DNA from: Torymus aiolomorphi
Lineage: Eukaryota > Arthropoda > Insecta > Hymenoptera > Torymidae
Length of the DNA stretch: 64,000 nt
Direction of reading: 5' to 3'
Assembly: GCA_036365515.1 (NCBI GenBank)
Contig: CM070873.1
Span: forward strand, 87,131,948-87,195,947
Under the pieces are notes generated by a model. The model was not told where the DNA came from and ran no database searches. It saw only the letters and a program-made list of their open reading frames with translations. Positions 37,798-48,680 of this stretch are shown here, piece after piece. The position numbers were made by a program, and so were the translations under genes. The stretch's first letter is position 1; each line of letters begins with the position of its first letter.

Positions 37798-38690
37798 TTG
37801 AGTTTTGGCAAAACAAAAGTTTTTTCGCAAATATTATTCTTTTTTAGCATTTATTTATAATATATTTATTCAATATACTGAACAAAATTTGCTAAAACCA
37901 AGTAAATATATTTATACGAAATTAGTTTACGTAAAGTCAGCAAATATTTCTTTATACTAAGCAACATTCATTTAAGTAAATATTTTTTTGATCTTCAATA
38001 GTTCATTCTATTGTCTGGAATACAAGTATAGGTTAACTTAAATGTAATATTACTTTCTGAATTCAAATAAATCCCTTATTAACATACGAAATTCATAATT
38101 GTTAGAATGCAATTTCAAACTTTTTATAGTAAATCGTTTTTTTAAATCTAAAATTAGAATTTTAGATTTACAGACCCTTTAACAACCTTTAGCTGCAGCT
38201 GCAGCTATGACTCTTCTGGTTCCTCGTCGTTTGTCCAACTTTTGATCCAATGGTGAAGAGGATCTCGAGTGAAACAGCCTATAACTATCTCACTCACCGC
38301 CGCAAAGGTAAATGCTTTCAAATATTGCGCTCGCGCATAGCAAAATGTTTACTCCAATCCGTCAGCGCTCGTTAGGCTTCTAATATAATATTTCAAATAA
38401 AATTTATTTTGTCAAGAAACTTGACAAGCCGAACAATTATACAAGTATTCATGTAATTTTTCAAGAATTAATCAGAAGGAATAATATCGTAATGCGATAT
38501 TAATTCATTACTGAACCAGTTGAAATGTTCCAAACGGAATGGAGTGTCTATTAATTATTTGGACGGATAACATCAAATCTACCAAATTATTTTATTAAAA
38601 TTAAATGGTGTTTAAAAATGAGCATAAGAAAAAAGATAAAAATCACGTTCATCCTTCCGTCACGTATTTAATATCAAGGAAAAGTGGAAT
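37798..38690. other. AT-rich spacer
   Basis: Nothing recognised apart from a GCAGCTGCAGCTGCAGCT-like palindromic patch near 38191 (AGCTGCAGCTGCAGCT). Confidence 0.45.
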
Positions 38691-39230
38691 CAGGCGCAGG
38701 GCCGACTAGAGCGTTCCCCTTGAAAACCGTCTGTTTACGCTCTCACGAACTTCTTATACATATTTCTTCGTGCTGTTCCCCTTTAGCAGCGTGTTATGCA
38801 CCTGTCTACGTATTCCACGTGCGCGAGGGATGACGCGAAAAGACGAGCAGTTGAAAGAGAGGGAGGGAAACACACACGTACACACATACAACACAGGAGC
38901 GTAAGGGAGATTTATTCGAACGTATATCGAGCACGTCGCTGGCACCAGCCGCCGCCGCCGCCGCCGCCGCGTAGTTTAGGGCTTTTATGTAGTCGAGCCA
39001 GCATATCACTTTCGTTTTCACGCTCCCTCCCCGCTGGGAGAGCGAGAGAGACGAAGACCTATAGCTATCTCTCTCTTTCGCGCCGAGCGCTCTACATCCT
39101 TTTTCCCTTTTTTTAACGGCGGGCACACACGATCAGCGCAATAAGATTCGTTTTCGCTCGTTCCCTTTTTTTATCGTTCCCGATTGGCTGCCGTTGTATA
39201 GCGCGCCATCGTATCGGCACTTGTTGCTGG
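38691..39230. promoter_or_regulatory. CpG/GAGA island with (GCC)n and CCAAT
   Basis: A GC-rich island with (GCC)7-8 at 38948-38970, GAGAGCGAGAGAGACG near 39039, CTCTCTCTTT near 39070 and an ATTGG (inverse CCAAT) at 39183-39187. Opposed 106-codon frames over the same bases have no domain. Regulatory role inferred. Confidence 0.35.
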
Positions 39231-40645
39231 ATTTAGAAAATATATACGGCTTTTTATTACTCTCTCTCGTCTCACTGTTTCAAGGTCATTTGGCTAGTGC
39301 TTCATCAGACGTGATTTCAGGAAGTAAATTGCGGGTGGGCTGCTATTCCGTATTATCTATATTTTTTTCTCGATAATAATGCATAAAGCAGTTTTCCAAG
39401 TGATTGGAACAATATTATTTTTAAACTGGAGATGCATTTTAAAGGGGCCTAATTAAGTAATAAGGTAAGATTCATTCATGCTGAATAATGAAATAATGAA
39501 ATAATATCAAACTACGCAGTTACGATTTATTTTGAACATCTTTCATATAAATAATATTGTAATTATAGAGATTATTATAATATATTCATTATAATTGATT
39601 ATTTGAGTGGTGAAGATGTAGTAAATTAACTGCAATACAAATAAGCATATTTTAGCGTTATTGAATAATAATATACAAGAGTTAAAATGAGAAAAAAAAC
39701 AATGTTTGATCAAGTTGGATATGGAGATAAAATTAATAATATTATTATAATTGAAATTATGTAATTACATAGCAGTATATAAATTCATGGTGTTGCGATG
39801 TTTGAATGATGAATGTAACAAAATATAATGTAAAACATTTGGTCAATTTTACCGTACCGTACTCCAAGCCTCAATTATCCACCATTAATTGGCGTTCCTT
39901 GAATTCTATGACATTTTTGAGAAAACTAATCAAGTAAAGTTATCAGGGACATAAGACGTTAAATAAATACTGTGCTATAAGCCCGTTATTAGATCTAGTG
40001 TATCATAATCCATTTCGATTCATGATAGCCAGTCCATATATATATTTGCTTAAAAAATTTTGGTTGTATCAAAGAATAAACGGTTCAACGTTTTCACGAT
40101 TTTAACAATTTTAACAATTTTTTTTACTTTTTTCCACATAATCAAGTGAATTACTATATAATATCATAACAATTTATCTACTATCCACAATATCGAATTT
40201 TATTAATAGAATCTTAATAAATATAGAAGTTCTTCAAAATAAATCATTTGAAATTCGATATTTTGGACACCCGTTACCTAGCAAACTGCAAAACATAAGT
40301 CAAACTACGTGGATTCGTCAGTTGATTTGAATTTAAAGGAAATCGTCGTCACACTGACCCAAACTTTTGAATAAGCGTCAAAGAGAATTTAATTAATTAA
40401 TGATGGATGTGGTTTTTAAAAAATTAAACCAGAATCACACGAGATTGATGTAAATAATGATCAAAGAAATATTGAATAACAATTGTTAACACCCAATTAG
40501 TGCAGGTGCTATAGGTATCGTCCCATATGCAACGAGGTGTCCCCGGGTAAATGAAGGAGATTTTCATAAATTTTGACTTGCAGAATCAGAAAATTTTGAT
40601 AAAAATTTGATCAGATATGATTAAAATTGTTCAAAATGCAATAGT
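39231..40645. other. AT-rich spacer
   Basis: No gene or recognised repeat. Confidence 0.5.
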
Positions 40646-41099
40646 TTAAGGTAGTTCTCTAATATATCAAAAAGTGGGTTTCGAAAGTAATAAAATTCTA
40701 GCGTGTTCTTTAAAATCTAAATAATTTTTCTTTATTTTTTAAAATATAGGTTGCCGACCTATTTTTCAAGAAAAAAATGATTGAAAATGGTTACTTTTAC
40801 GTTGAGAGTAAATGACGCCATATAACGCATAACAGGAAGTAATAGTATTACTTGATAAAAAAGTGGGTTTTCAAAAAGAAAAACATAACTTAAGAAAGAT
40901 GAAATTCAGCTCTTTCTTTTAAGTTTATGAAATATGTGTCAAGCCGACCTTTTTAAAAAGATATGAATGATTATAAACACAAATAGCAGACGACATGCAT
41001 GAGAACGTGAGAGACAGAACGACGCGTATGGCATGCGTATGGTATAGTTTGTGCTCTCTCTGAGTGCACAAACTATAACGCGTTAGAGAACTACCTTAA
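40646..41099. mobile_element. TTAA-bounded element I with internal duplication
   Basis: Ends are TTAAGGTAGTTCTCTAA and its exact inverse TTAGAGAACTACCTTAA (17-bp TIR including TTAA). Unlike elements A, B, E and H the arms do not pair throughout. Instead the interior has a direct duplication of about 190-bp period (AAAAAGTGGGTTT and GCCGACCT blocks at 40668/40859 and 40754/40942). A hairpin TATAGTTTGTGC / GCACAAACTATA at 41043-41077 lies just inside the right end. Confidence 0.7.
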
Positions 41100-41163
41100 A
41101 CAAATTTTTTTTTGGATTACCCACCTGCAGCCTCTTTGGGCTCAGCAACTGCATCCTTCCTCT

Positions 41164-41433
41164 TTATACCCCTTCCCTGGGAAGCTTATCCGGTGAGAAC
41201 GTATTCCAGACACGCACCGTCCCAGTTAAGCCGGCACTCTCTGCCCCGAGAGAGCGTCGGGTCCACTTCCCAGTGTAGCTTCCCCGGAGAAGATTCCGTA
41301 TTTCAGGGATCAGTTCCTCACCGGTAAGGCCGGCGCTCGCTGCAGAAGCATCGGATTGGGTACCATAAACTACCTTACCTACAGATTCCCTACCACTATT
41401 TCGCATTCGTCCAGGCTTACGCCTGTGAGTCAA
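41164..41433 (-). CDS. Unrecognised 89-codon open frame, possible coding remnant
   Basis: This frame has more balanced amino-acid use than the other frames in the window (Gly, Ser, Thr, Leu, Glu, Trp; sequences such as GLTGEELIPEIRNLL and GKWTRRSLGAESAGLTG, where AGLTG occurs twice) and is not low-complexity. The first ATG is 9 codons in, at 41406. It ends at a TAA immediately before an A/G-rich stretch. I recognise no family; it may be a decayed transposon protein or chance. Its DNA holds a related pair of GCCGGC...GGTGAGGAAC / GCCGGC...TTAACTGGGA blocks that explains the AGLTG repeat. Confidence 0.2.
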   Translation of the reverse strand: MTHRRKPGRMRNSGRESVGKVVYGTQSDASAASAGLTGEELIPEIRNLLRGSYTGKWTRRSLGAESAGLTGTVRVWNTFSPDKLPREGV

Positions 41434-42151
41434 GGAAAAATCTGTAATTTTTAAGGAAAAATTCCAGGGAAAAACCCCCCGAACGGAAAATGAATAGGGC
41501 TAGCCCTGCATAAACGTAAGGGCCTAACTAGGTTTGCCGTAAGGGCCCCCAGCAAGGCGCGTAACGTGGTGCTGGTATGGCCCCGGCTCGGACTGATAAG
41601 GCCTTAATTTGCCTGAAAATCGCCTTACAAAAATATTTAGATATTAAACTAGGGCTACGTGAATGGCCCTCGTCTGGCCCTGATATGTATCCATCAGACG
41701 GTACGCCTTACGAAGCCCTGATCAAGCCTTGATATTGTAATGACATGTCTGGATTTAGTAGGTTAAAAATAATTTTGTTTCATTTCTTACGTTAATGTCA
41801 TTACTACAGAGTAACACATCTGTGTTATTTGAAAAAGTTTATTGAATTATTTTAGATAACTTGCAACGCTTACAAAAGCTGTGCATTATTTAAAGCGCGC
41901 AGTAAATTACCAAACAGTGAAAAATACGAGCTTTGCCCGGGAAAGCCCGCCAGGGCCGGAGGTGCGCCCCATTACGCGACTTGTTAAGGGCCTCACCAGG
42001 TGCCATGTCAGGACCTTATGATTATTTTAAGGTATCGGATAAGGCCTTGGCATTAGCCCTAAGTCAATTTCTGTTCGGGCCGCCTCGAAACAGCCGGTGT
42101 CCATGGTTCTTTTCCCGTTGAAGAAAAACTTAGAAAAAAAAATCCGAGTGA

Positions 42152-42238
42152 CTTCACCGGGAATCGAACCCCCGAGTCCTTGAGCTACCGAGTTACTACT
42201 AATTAAGATGTGCACCTTAACTAACTGAGCCACGAACC
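42152..42238 (-). pseudogene. tRNA-like sequence, possibly Leu(TAA)-like
   Basis: On the minus strand the A box (TGGCTCAGTTAGTTAAGG, plus 42215-42232) and the B box (GGTTCGATTCC, plus 42160-42170) are intact. The spacing leaves room for a long variable arm as in class II tRNAs, and a CTTAATT loop would give anticodon TAA. The anticodon and acceptor stems pair poorly. A T9 run follows (plus 42137-42145). It is probably a tRNA-derived pseudogene or SINE head. Confidence 0.5.
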
Positions 42239-42415
42239 GCTCCTTGTTTAAAAAAAATATAAAGAGTCATTATTTTTTTGTCCAGGAGTATTTTTTTCTG
42301 AAAATTCAACTCATTTGAAGACATCTTTGCAAAATACGTAAACTCCAAATTCGAAAAGTAATGAATTATTAAAAATTCATTTTCGCAATTTTTTCGTATT
42401 TTCGGTCAACAATTG
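42239..42415. other. AT-rich spacer
   Basis: Nothing recognised. Confidence 0.4.
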
Positions 42416-42975
42416 CCTGGTGGAAATCCAAAACATTTTATAACTAATAACTGACCATTTATATTAGAACCTTGTTATAAAATGGGAATTTTTCTTGTCC
42501 AGTTTCTAGCTCCCGATGAAACGCTTTTTCTCTCATTATTTGGCCATTTAATAGATTGAAAAATAGATTGAGTTTTTCGAAGACAAGCACTAGCTTGTTC
42601 TTGACTATTTTAAAGGTATTAAAACTGATCAGTTTCTTTAGTCTGGAAATAGCTATCAGAAGGCTTGCTGTTACGATAAGGAGTGAGAGAGACAGAATCA
42701 GATGGAGAAATAAAAGTTTTGCCGAATTATTCATAGAAAGAGTACAACAAATGGTTTATTAGTTAATGTTATTTATTTATATTTTGGTAAGCCATTTAAT
42801 GCACTTTAATGCTCTTTTATCAGAGATAAAATTAGTAAGTAAATCAAATACGAACATTTTGTTGTTACGTCAATCTAAGAAATAATGGTCGAAAAATCGT
42901 TTCATCATAGCGATTAATTAGCCAGTTTTACTAGCTATTTTCTAACTTCTTGGCCATTTAATATAGATGAATTTC
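42416..42975. mobile_element. CCTGGTGGAAATCC element, longer and decayed copy
   Basis: The first 130 bp (CCTGGTGGAAATCCAAAACA, then AATGGGAATTTTTCTTGTCC and CTAGCTCCCGATGAAACG) match the element at 60173-60371 closely. A second TTGGCCATTTAATA block at 42950 and GATGAATTTCTAGC near 42966 look like its decayed right end, displaced by a roughly 390-bp insertion or duplication. No gene. Confidence 0.5.
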
Positions 42976-43011
42976 TAGCAATTACTGTATCAAAAATAAA
43001 TCTTTTTATTT

Positions 43012-43205
43012 TTACACACGTACACCCTTACACGCGTACGCCCGTACACGCGTACACTCTTAAATTTGTACACCTTTACACATGTACACCCGCACACGCG
43101 TACACACGTACACGCGTACACTTTCCCACGTCGTACACCTTTACACGCGTGCACACATACACTCGTACACGCGTACACCCTTACATGCGTCCACCCGTAC
43201 ACCCA
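43012..43205. repeat. Degenerate ACACGCGTACACCC minisatellite
   Basis: About 15 imperfect units of the type GTACACGCGTACACCCTT. It is dominated by alternating purine-pyrimidine ACGCGTAC palindromes. The translated VRVYACT-like peptide repeats follow from this. Confidence 0.85.
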
Positions 43206-43754
43206 AAAATATTCAGTACTAGTTCCATTTTTCGGCTGTTTATGAATGGAAGCTACTCTCCGATACCATTTGGTAGTGAGTCTCGCGTAAACGGAACTGA
43301 TTGACAAACATAACCCTTGCGCGATGCGAACGCCATGTCAAAGGCACTGTTTCCCGAGTGTTTGTGCTCAGTGCCTAGTGCAAGAGAACTGCTACTAAAA
43401 TGTACAGTGGCGCCACCGCTATGAGTTACAGCACTGGCAAACCAACATTTTTTTCCGTGCAGACTGATCGAACCATACCAGCTCTAAAAAAATATGGCAC
43501 GAAGGATAAATTCATGTACGTACAGCGACAACACCCAAATTATGTACGTTTGTCGTGCCAATCTGAGAGTTTTCCCGCCCCTTTCCAGGGCGAGAGACAT
43601 GCCGCGACATGTACGCCGCGTGTTGGTAGAGCCGACTCCTCGAAAAGGGACGGGAAGGCTCCCCAACTGACACAATATACGTACATAACCTCGGAAGTGA
43701 CTGTCCCACATTTGGCATACTCGTAAAAACAACGGAGATGTCAAATTTGTTTCA
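43206..43754. other. Spacer with GC-richer patch
   Basis: Overlapping 68-108 codon frames on both strands (43400-43807) show no domain. A weak inverted pair (CCCGCCCC...GGGACGGG) lies at 43574-43655. No gene called. Confidence 0.35.
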
Positions 43755-44085
43755 TAGCCTGATGAGGGCTGTATCTGGTGTACACCTATAGCCTGTCTAG
43801 GCCGCATCAGGAGTACCTCCGTAGTCTGATCGGGGATGTATAAAGGATTTCACCCAGGTCTGACCGCATTAACGAGCCTTAGTTTGATTCGAGCTGTATT
43901 AGGAGTAGTGCCCTAGCTATTGTCTGGACGTACCAGTGGTACCCCCATAATCCATAACCTGATACGGGCTGTATCAAGGGTACTCATGGAATCCGATCCG
44001 GTCTGTATATTAGGGGTACCTTCATAGCCGGATATGGACCGTATCAGGAGTCTTAACACTGTAGCCTCATCCGGGACGTGTTCTG
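43755..44085. repeat. Highly degenerate tandem repeat, about 36-42 bp unit
   Basis: Eight or nine diverged units with the pattern TAGYCTGATNNGGGCTGTAT followed by CAGGAGTACC or similar (for example 43757, 43793, 43830, 43966, 44003 and 44025). GGTACCCCC/AGTACCTCC separates the units. Confidence 0.55.
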
Positions 44086-44599
44086 CACGTTTTGTCTGTA
44101 AACACTTTTTGCTGTCAAAATCAAGTAGAAAATAAAGAACGATTTTTCTAAAATAAAACCTTCTATCAAAATTAATTAATTTATTCAAAAGTTCTAACTT
44201 TAAGCTGCAAAATTTAAAAATTACTAGTTGAAGAAATGTAAAATTCACCAGAAGTAAGATGTAAGGGGTGTCGAACGCGCTCAGACAACAGTAAAAATAA
44301 CCTTGAATAAAAAATTCCAAAGCCCGAATTGTGAAGAAATTTTAAATGTTGCAAATTTTGAATTAACAGATGTAACTTTGATCTAATGCAGAACATGAAA
44401 AAATATGCGTCAAACCATTTAAGAGCAGAATAAAATACTTCAAAACCAAAATGATCAGTGACATAGACATAATCTGGCTGTCGGATTTGAGATCGATTGT
44501 GTCTACTGTTTAAATTATTTGCCAAGTTTTTTCACACTCTCCTGGTATATCGAGAGGCTTTTACTATTTTTATTTTATACAACATTTCTGAAATATTAT

Positions 44600-44894
44600 A
44601 TTTTGAGTTTATCCCCCTGCAGCTTATTTGACCCAGAAAGTGGCCTATACCTTTTCCATACTCGCTTGTGAAATCCATACCTTTATTTTGATGATGCGAA
44701 ACTTCAGAGCGGGTCCATTAGTCAGATCTCTATGTGTCTCGAACACGGCGAGAAACTGCGGGTTTGCTGCATTTGCTTCATCATCACCTGGTGTCCGAAT
44801 ATGTTTTAGCTAACACTTTGTTAAGAGTGAAAAATCACCTAAACGATCGCCAAGTTGCCGAGGTGCAGTTCCGCTATCCGACCAAAGTGCCGGT
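44600..44894 (-). mobile_element. SINE-like repeat, copy lacking an obvious 5S part
   Basis: On the minus strand it begins ACCGGCACTTTGGTC and GAACTGCACCTCGGC like the copy at 46461. It ends with the same roughly 190-bp 3' body (AACATATTCGGACACC, ATCTGACTAATGGACCCGCT, CTGAAGTTTCGCATCATCAA, CTGCAGGGGGATAAACTC). The central 5S-like blocks are missing or replaced by a short stretch GATCGTTTAGGTGATTTTTC. Adjacent 61- and 110-codon frames are accidental translations of it. Confidence 0.65.
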
Positions 44895-45200
44895 TTCATT
44901 TCTGGAATATTATCCTATATGGTGTTTGACAATTTTAGAAAAGAAGAGGTGCCAAACAAAGTTGGTTGTCTATACGAACAACAAGATTGAAGATGTGAGT
45001 GCGACAGTCAGAGACAAGTATACCGATAACGCGATTTGTAAGTTTGCGCACGTAAATCGAGCATGAGATAGAAATAGAACGCATGAGCGAGAAAGAGACG
45101 TAGGGCGTTTGGGAGATTACGCAAATATTTGATATGAAAAGAAAAAAGAACTTATATGATCGCTTTCGTTCTAAGTACGACAAGAAACTGATGTAACTCG
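44895..45200. other. Spacer
   Basis: No gene or repeat recognised. Confidence 0.4.
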
Positions 45201-45870
45201 TAAAAATCAGGTGAGGTAACTGTACGGGAGCGATATAGTACGAATGGCGCTAGCTCCACTCTACTTAATGTCGGTTCTATATTGTAAATAAACCGACAGG
45301 CACGTGTAGTCGCCGGTATATACAGTAAAAGTGTTTCTCGCGGTGGTAGGCGAGGATTCGACCTCACCGGAGACACAGAGGCTGCGACACGTGCGGGCGC
45401 GCGGGCTATGTGTAGGTAGGTATATAGGAACATGAACGTCAGCCGGCCGAGACGTGCGTGCGGGCGCGAGGGAGAAAGAGAAAGTTGGTCGCGTAGCGCG
45501 CGCGCGGGCTGCGAATCGATCGGCCGTTTCTCGCCCCTCGCGTGTATATAGCTATATACGTATACGTGTGCGTTGTTTAACGAGGTGCGCGCGGGCGCGC
45601 GCGATGTCGTAGCCGCGAGAGGCGAGACGAGGTCATGGTCGAGGCTCGAGGACGCGCGCACACGCGGCCTGCCGCCGGCATTTGCGTATTATATACATGT
45701 ACACTACGACGAGTGTTCCTTCGAAATTCCGGAGACCCTCGAGACGGCTTTAAGTGCGCACCACCGCTTCGAGGACTGCCTCGGCGACGTACACGTAAAC
45801 ACACACACACACACACACGTCTCGCGCCAGCGTACAGTTGAATTTGCTCAGCTGAGCTTGCTTCGGTTCA
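45201..45870. promoter_or_regulatory. CpG island with TATA motifs
   Basis: A GC-rich, GCGC-dense island with TATATA at 45317-45322, a palindromic GTATATAGCTATATACG at 45544-45560 and a (CA)n tract at 45798-45818. The 169-codon minus and 102-codon plus frames share the same bases and are Arg/Ala/Ser/Pro-rich without domains. A promoter is inferred and its direction is unclear. Confidence 0.4.
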
Positions 45871-46460
45871 ACGACTCTTAGGTATCGATTTTTATTGCCG
45901 GCTTCAGCTGCTGAAAAATCAGCTCGATTTGTAGTCTTTCAACGACCGTTTACCGTCAATGCAAATACTCTCATTCCTATACTGTTTTGATATTTTACCA
46001 GAATAAAAGAGAAAATTTATCAACAGGCAATATGACTGTATTTTCATCAATTTCTGCGTACTTAAAATCTCTGGGTAATTAAATACCATTACAAATATAA
46101 TAATAGGTATAAATACCCTTAAAAAATATTTGCACAATAAAGCACAATAAAGGATGTTACTGTAAGGATTAGTCATGCTTTGTAACCATTATATTGCATT
46201 AGTTATTTGTAATAAACAAATCAAATGGAAAAGTACTACTTTTTTATAAAAAGAAAAAAATAATTTTTGAAGAAATTGGATAAGCAACTATGAAAAAAGC
46301 GTACCGTTATATTTTTTTGGTCGCTGATTACGAATCGCAAATTTCAGAAAAATAATAGCGGTTTTGCAATCAGTGAGCCCGAAAACTCCCTAAAGCCACA
46401 GATTCAGGAGAAGTGGTGTTTTACAAGAATTATACAAATGGTATAGTTACCGTCAACGAA
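45871..46460. other. AT-rich spacer
   Basis: No gene recognised. Confidence 0.45.
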
Positions 46461-46775
46461 ACCGGCACTTTGGTAGCGTAGCAGAACTGCACCTCGGCCA
46501 ATGACCAAAGTTAAGCAGTGCTGGGCGTGGTTAGTACTTAAATAGGTGACCGCGACAAACCTATGCAACTTCTGCAAAAGTATCTAAAACATATTCGGTC
46601 ATCGGTTGATGATGAAACGAATACTGCAAATCCGCCTTTTCTCGTCGTGTCCGAGACGTACAGAAATCTGACTAATGGGTCTGCTCTGAAGTTTCTCATC
46701 ATCAAAAAAATAAAGATGTATAAATTTTGAAAGCTAGGCCAAATAGACTGCAGGTAGATAAACCCAAAATATATA
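46461..46775 (+). mobile_element. 5S-rRNA-related SINE-like repeat, fullest copy
   Basis: Order of parts: a 5' leader ACCGGCACTTTGGTAGCG; a 5S-like region 46491-46553 with ACCAAAGTTAAGCAGTGCTG, GGCGTGGTTAGTACTTAAAT and AGGTGACCGC, matching the A box, intermediate element and C box of 5S genes; then a unique body (AACATATTCGGTCATCGG, ATCTGACTAATGGGTCTGCT, CATCATCAAAAAAATAAAG) and an A-rich end. The first third of 5S rRNA is replaced by the leader. The unit fits a 5S-derived (SINE3-type) retroposon. Confidence 0.65.
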
Positions 46776-48040
46776 CATAAATTTACCGTCAATCAAACAG
46801 CAACTATAATTCGTTGGCCAACGTATTGATTTCTATTTTTTAAACCCACAGAATCCCTCGGATATCAAAATTTCATCAAATGACTAAAAATGTAAAAGTA
46901 AAATGTAGTGTATAAGTGAAAATCTTTATAAATAAACAAGAGTGAATATAGTTGTTATTGCACAAAAAACTCCGCTGTACGTGACTGTTAGATATGTGAG
47001 AATAAAAAGTGGGCAATGAATTGAAAAATTGCACATAATTAATGTGCCGTAACCTTACCGAAATCGATAGCATACAAGCTTCATTGCAGCTAGATTTTTG
47101 TTTGCATCACTTCTATTTTCATCGAATTGCAAATGACATGCACCCATTGAATTGTTTAAAATACCCGAAAATATTTAAGATATATTCGCCACACATGAAT
47201 CGGAAGCTGGTGTACGTGACAAGCGAGTGGAGAAGAGAACGACGGCGTGCGAGAAGGACCTCTTCTTTGTCAAGCATCTCTTGTTTGGATAATATCCCAC
47301 AACCTTCTTCTCGGACTTTAACCTAATTACTTGAGGGTTTTAACCGGAACCGGGACGAATTGTTTAGTGAAACGAAGACCCCCACCGTGATTTGATAGTG
47401 TGATTAATTGCCGCAATTATACGATACCTCGTTTAGGTGTACCTGCAGCCATATTATAACATCATAAAAAGTGGTATTCGAATAAAAATAAAGCCTCTAT
47501 ATAGTAACTTATCCGTCATTTTTATTTATACTAGAAATGTTGGAAATGTAAAGTTGTAACTGTTTAATAAATTTTGTAATCGATATTTCCGCTTGGATTA
47601 TTTTATAAGTTAAGCAAGCATACGAACATTTACATTTACACCATTATTTGTTTAATTGGCTTTCAAATATATTATATTTTCAATGTTAATAAAAATCATA
47701 TTTCAAAAGTGTAAAGTTAAGGCTAACTTTATGCAGCTCTTAAAAAATAAACAAATAACTCACATATCCCATATATTACGTACGTCTTTTTGATAAAGTG
47801 TAGGGTAAGTTAATTATTAAAATGCAGAATATTCTATACGATGTATAAAAAAGAAGATTACTATATTGTTTCTGAAATATAGAAAAATACTAAAAGAAAC
47901 TTTTAAAGTATCATTCTCGTTACGAAAATACTTGCTGCTTCAAGTTCATTGAGATACCTTTAAAATGAAGAAAAGTTTTTCAGTAGTCAAAAAATGAAGA
48001 AGCAAAAGGCTCTGTTGCTATTGATGGGCCTATTTTTAAC
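46776..48040. other. AT-rich spacer
   Basis: No credible gene. A 94-codon plus frame (47042-47326) lacks recognisable features. Confidence 0.45.
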
Positions 48041-48318
48041 GTGAGCGATTGCACAGTCATTGCCTTTCATTCAATTCTTCTAAAAAGGCAAAAAAAGAGC
48101 CTCTCTTCCAACATGCCGCGCTCGGGTGACGTATGCACAACCTTAAATTTCTATTTCTACGCAGTACGCGTTAACCTCATCTCTATCTCTATCCCTTTTC
48201 ACTGGAGGAGAAAAAAGAGACTGGGTCGTCAGGCCGCTCCTGCGAGGCTTTGGATCCAGGGTAGTTCGAATTCGGCACCACCGCAACTTGGCTCGCTTCT
48301 CTGGCTCGTGTTTTTCGT

Positions 48319-48397
<79 letters not shown>

Positions 48398-48680
48398 GTG
48401 CTGTACCGCCGACGAGCAAAAGAAACGGGGAGCCAGTGGTGAGACGGAGAGAAAAGAGCCAAGGGAGCGAGCGTGTGCGTGGATCGATCCTTTTCGGAAT
48501 CGAGGGGAGAGAAAGAGAGCGAGGGCGCCCCCGTTGCCGAGGGAAGGATCCCCGATGAAGGCTCGCCCCAAAACCTCGCGCGCGGCGCCCCTTGCCCTGC
48601 CCGTTCTCCCCTGTTCGTCCTCGACGGTTTCGTTCCACGTGCGCAACATGAACTATGTATATTCGTACGCGGGTGAAATT
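48041..48680. promoter_or_regulatory. CpG/GAGA island
   Basis: A GC-rich island interrupted by a (TC)n tract at 48324-48396, with CpG-dense sequence on both sides (GAGGGCGCCCCCGTTGCCGA near 48522; CGCGCGCGGCGCCCC near 48577). Frames of 67-174 codons occupy up to four frames over the same bases and translate the dinucleotide repeat (Ser-Leu or Arg-Glu). No gene called. Confidence 0.4.
48324..48396. repeat. (TC)36 microsatellite
   Basis: Uninterrupted TC tract of about 73 bp inside a CpG island; a GAGA-factor-type site cluster is possible. Confidence 0.95.

Larger units (their letters stand above)
41103..42238 (-). mobile_element. Possible retroposed composite: tRNA-like head, body, A-rich tail
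   Basis: Read on the minus strand, a tRNA-like head (42238-42152) is followed by a body of about 1 kb rich in GGCC/AAGGGCC motifs, an 89-codon open frame and a terminal A9 run at 41105-41113 that abuts the TTAA element. This resembles a LINE-mobilised retroposon. Against it, a T9 run directly after the head would stop Pol III, and I see no clear target-site duplication. The parts may be unrelated neighbours. Confidence 0.25.

Noticed and set aside
41120..41135. Minus-strand CAGGTGGGT donor-like site after the 89-codon frame
   Set aside because: It is a weak donor consensus and the frame ends at a stop before it.
44628..45066. Two overlapping plus-strand frames of 61 and 110 codons
   Set aside because: Most of their length is the minus-strand SINE-like repeat read backwards.
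48262..48284. GAATTCGGCACCAC resembling a cDNA-library EcoRI adaptor
   Set aside because: The classical adaptor reads GAATTCGGCACGAG; the match is incomplete and flanked by ordinary genomic sequence, so chance is more likely than vector contamination.
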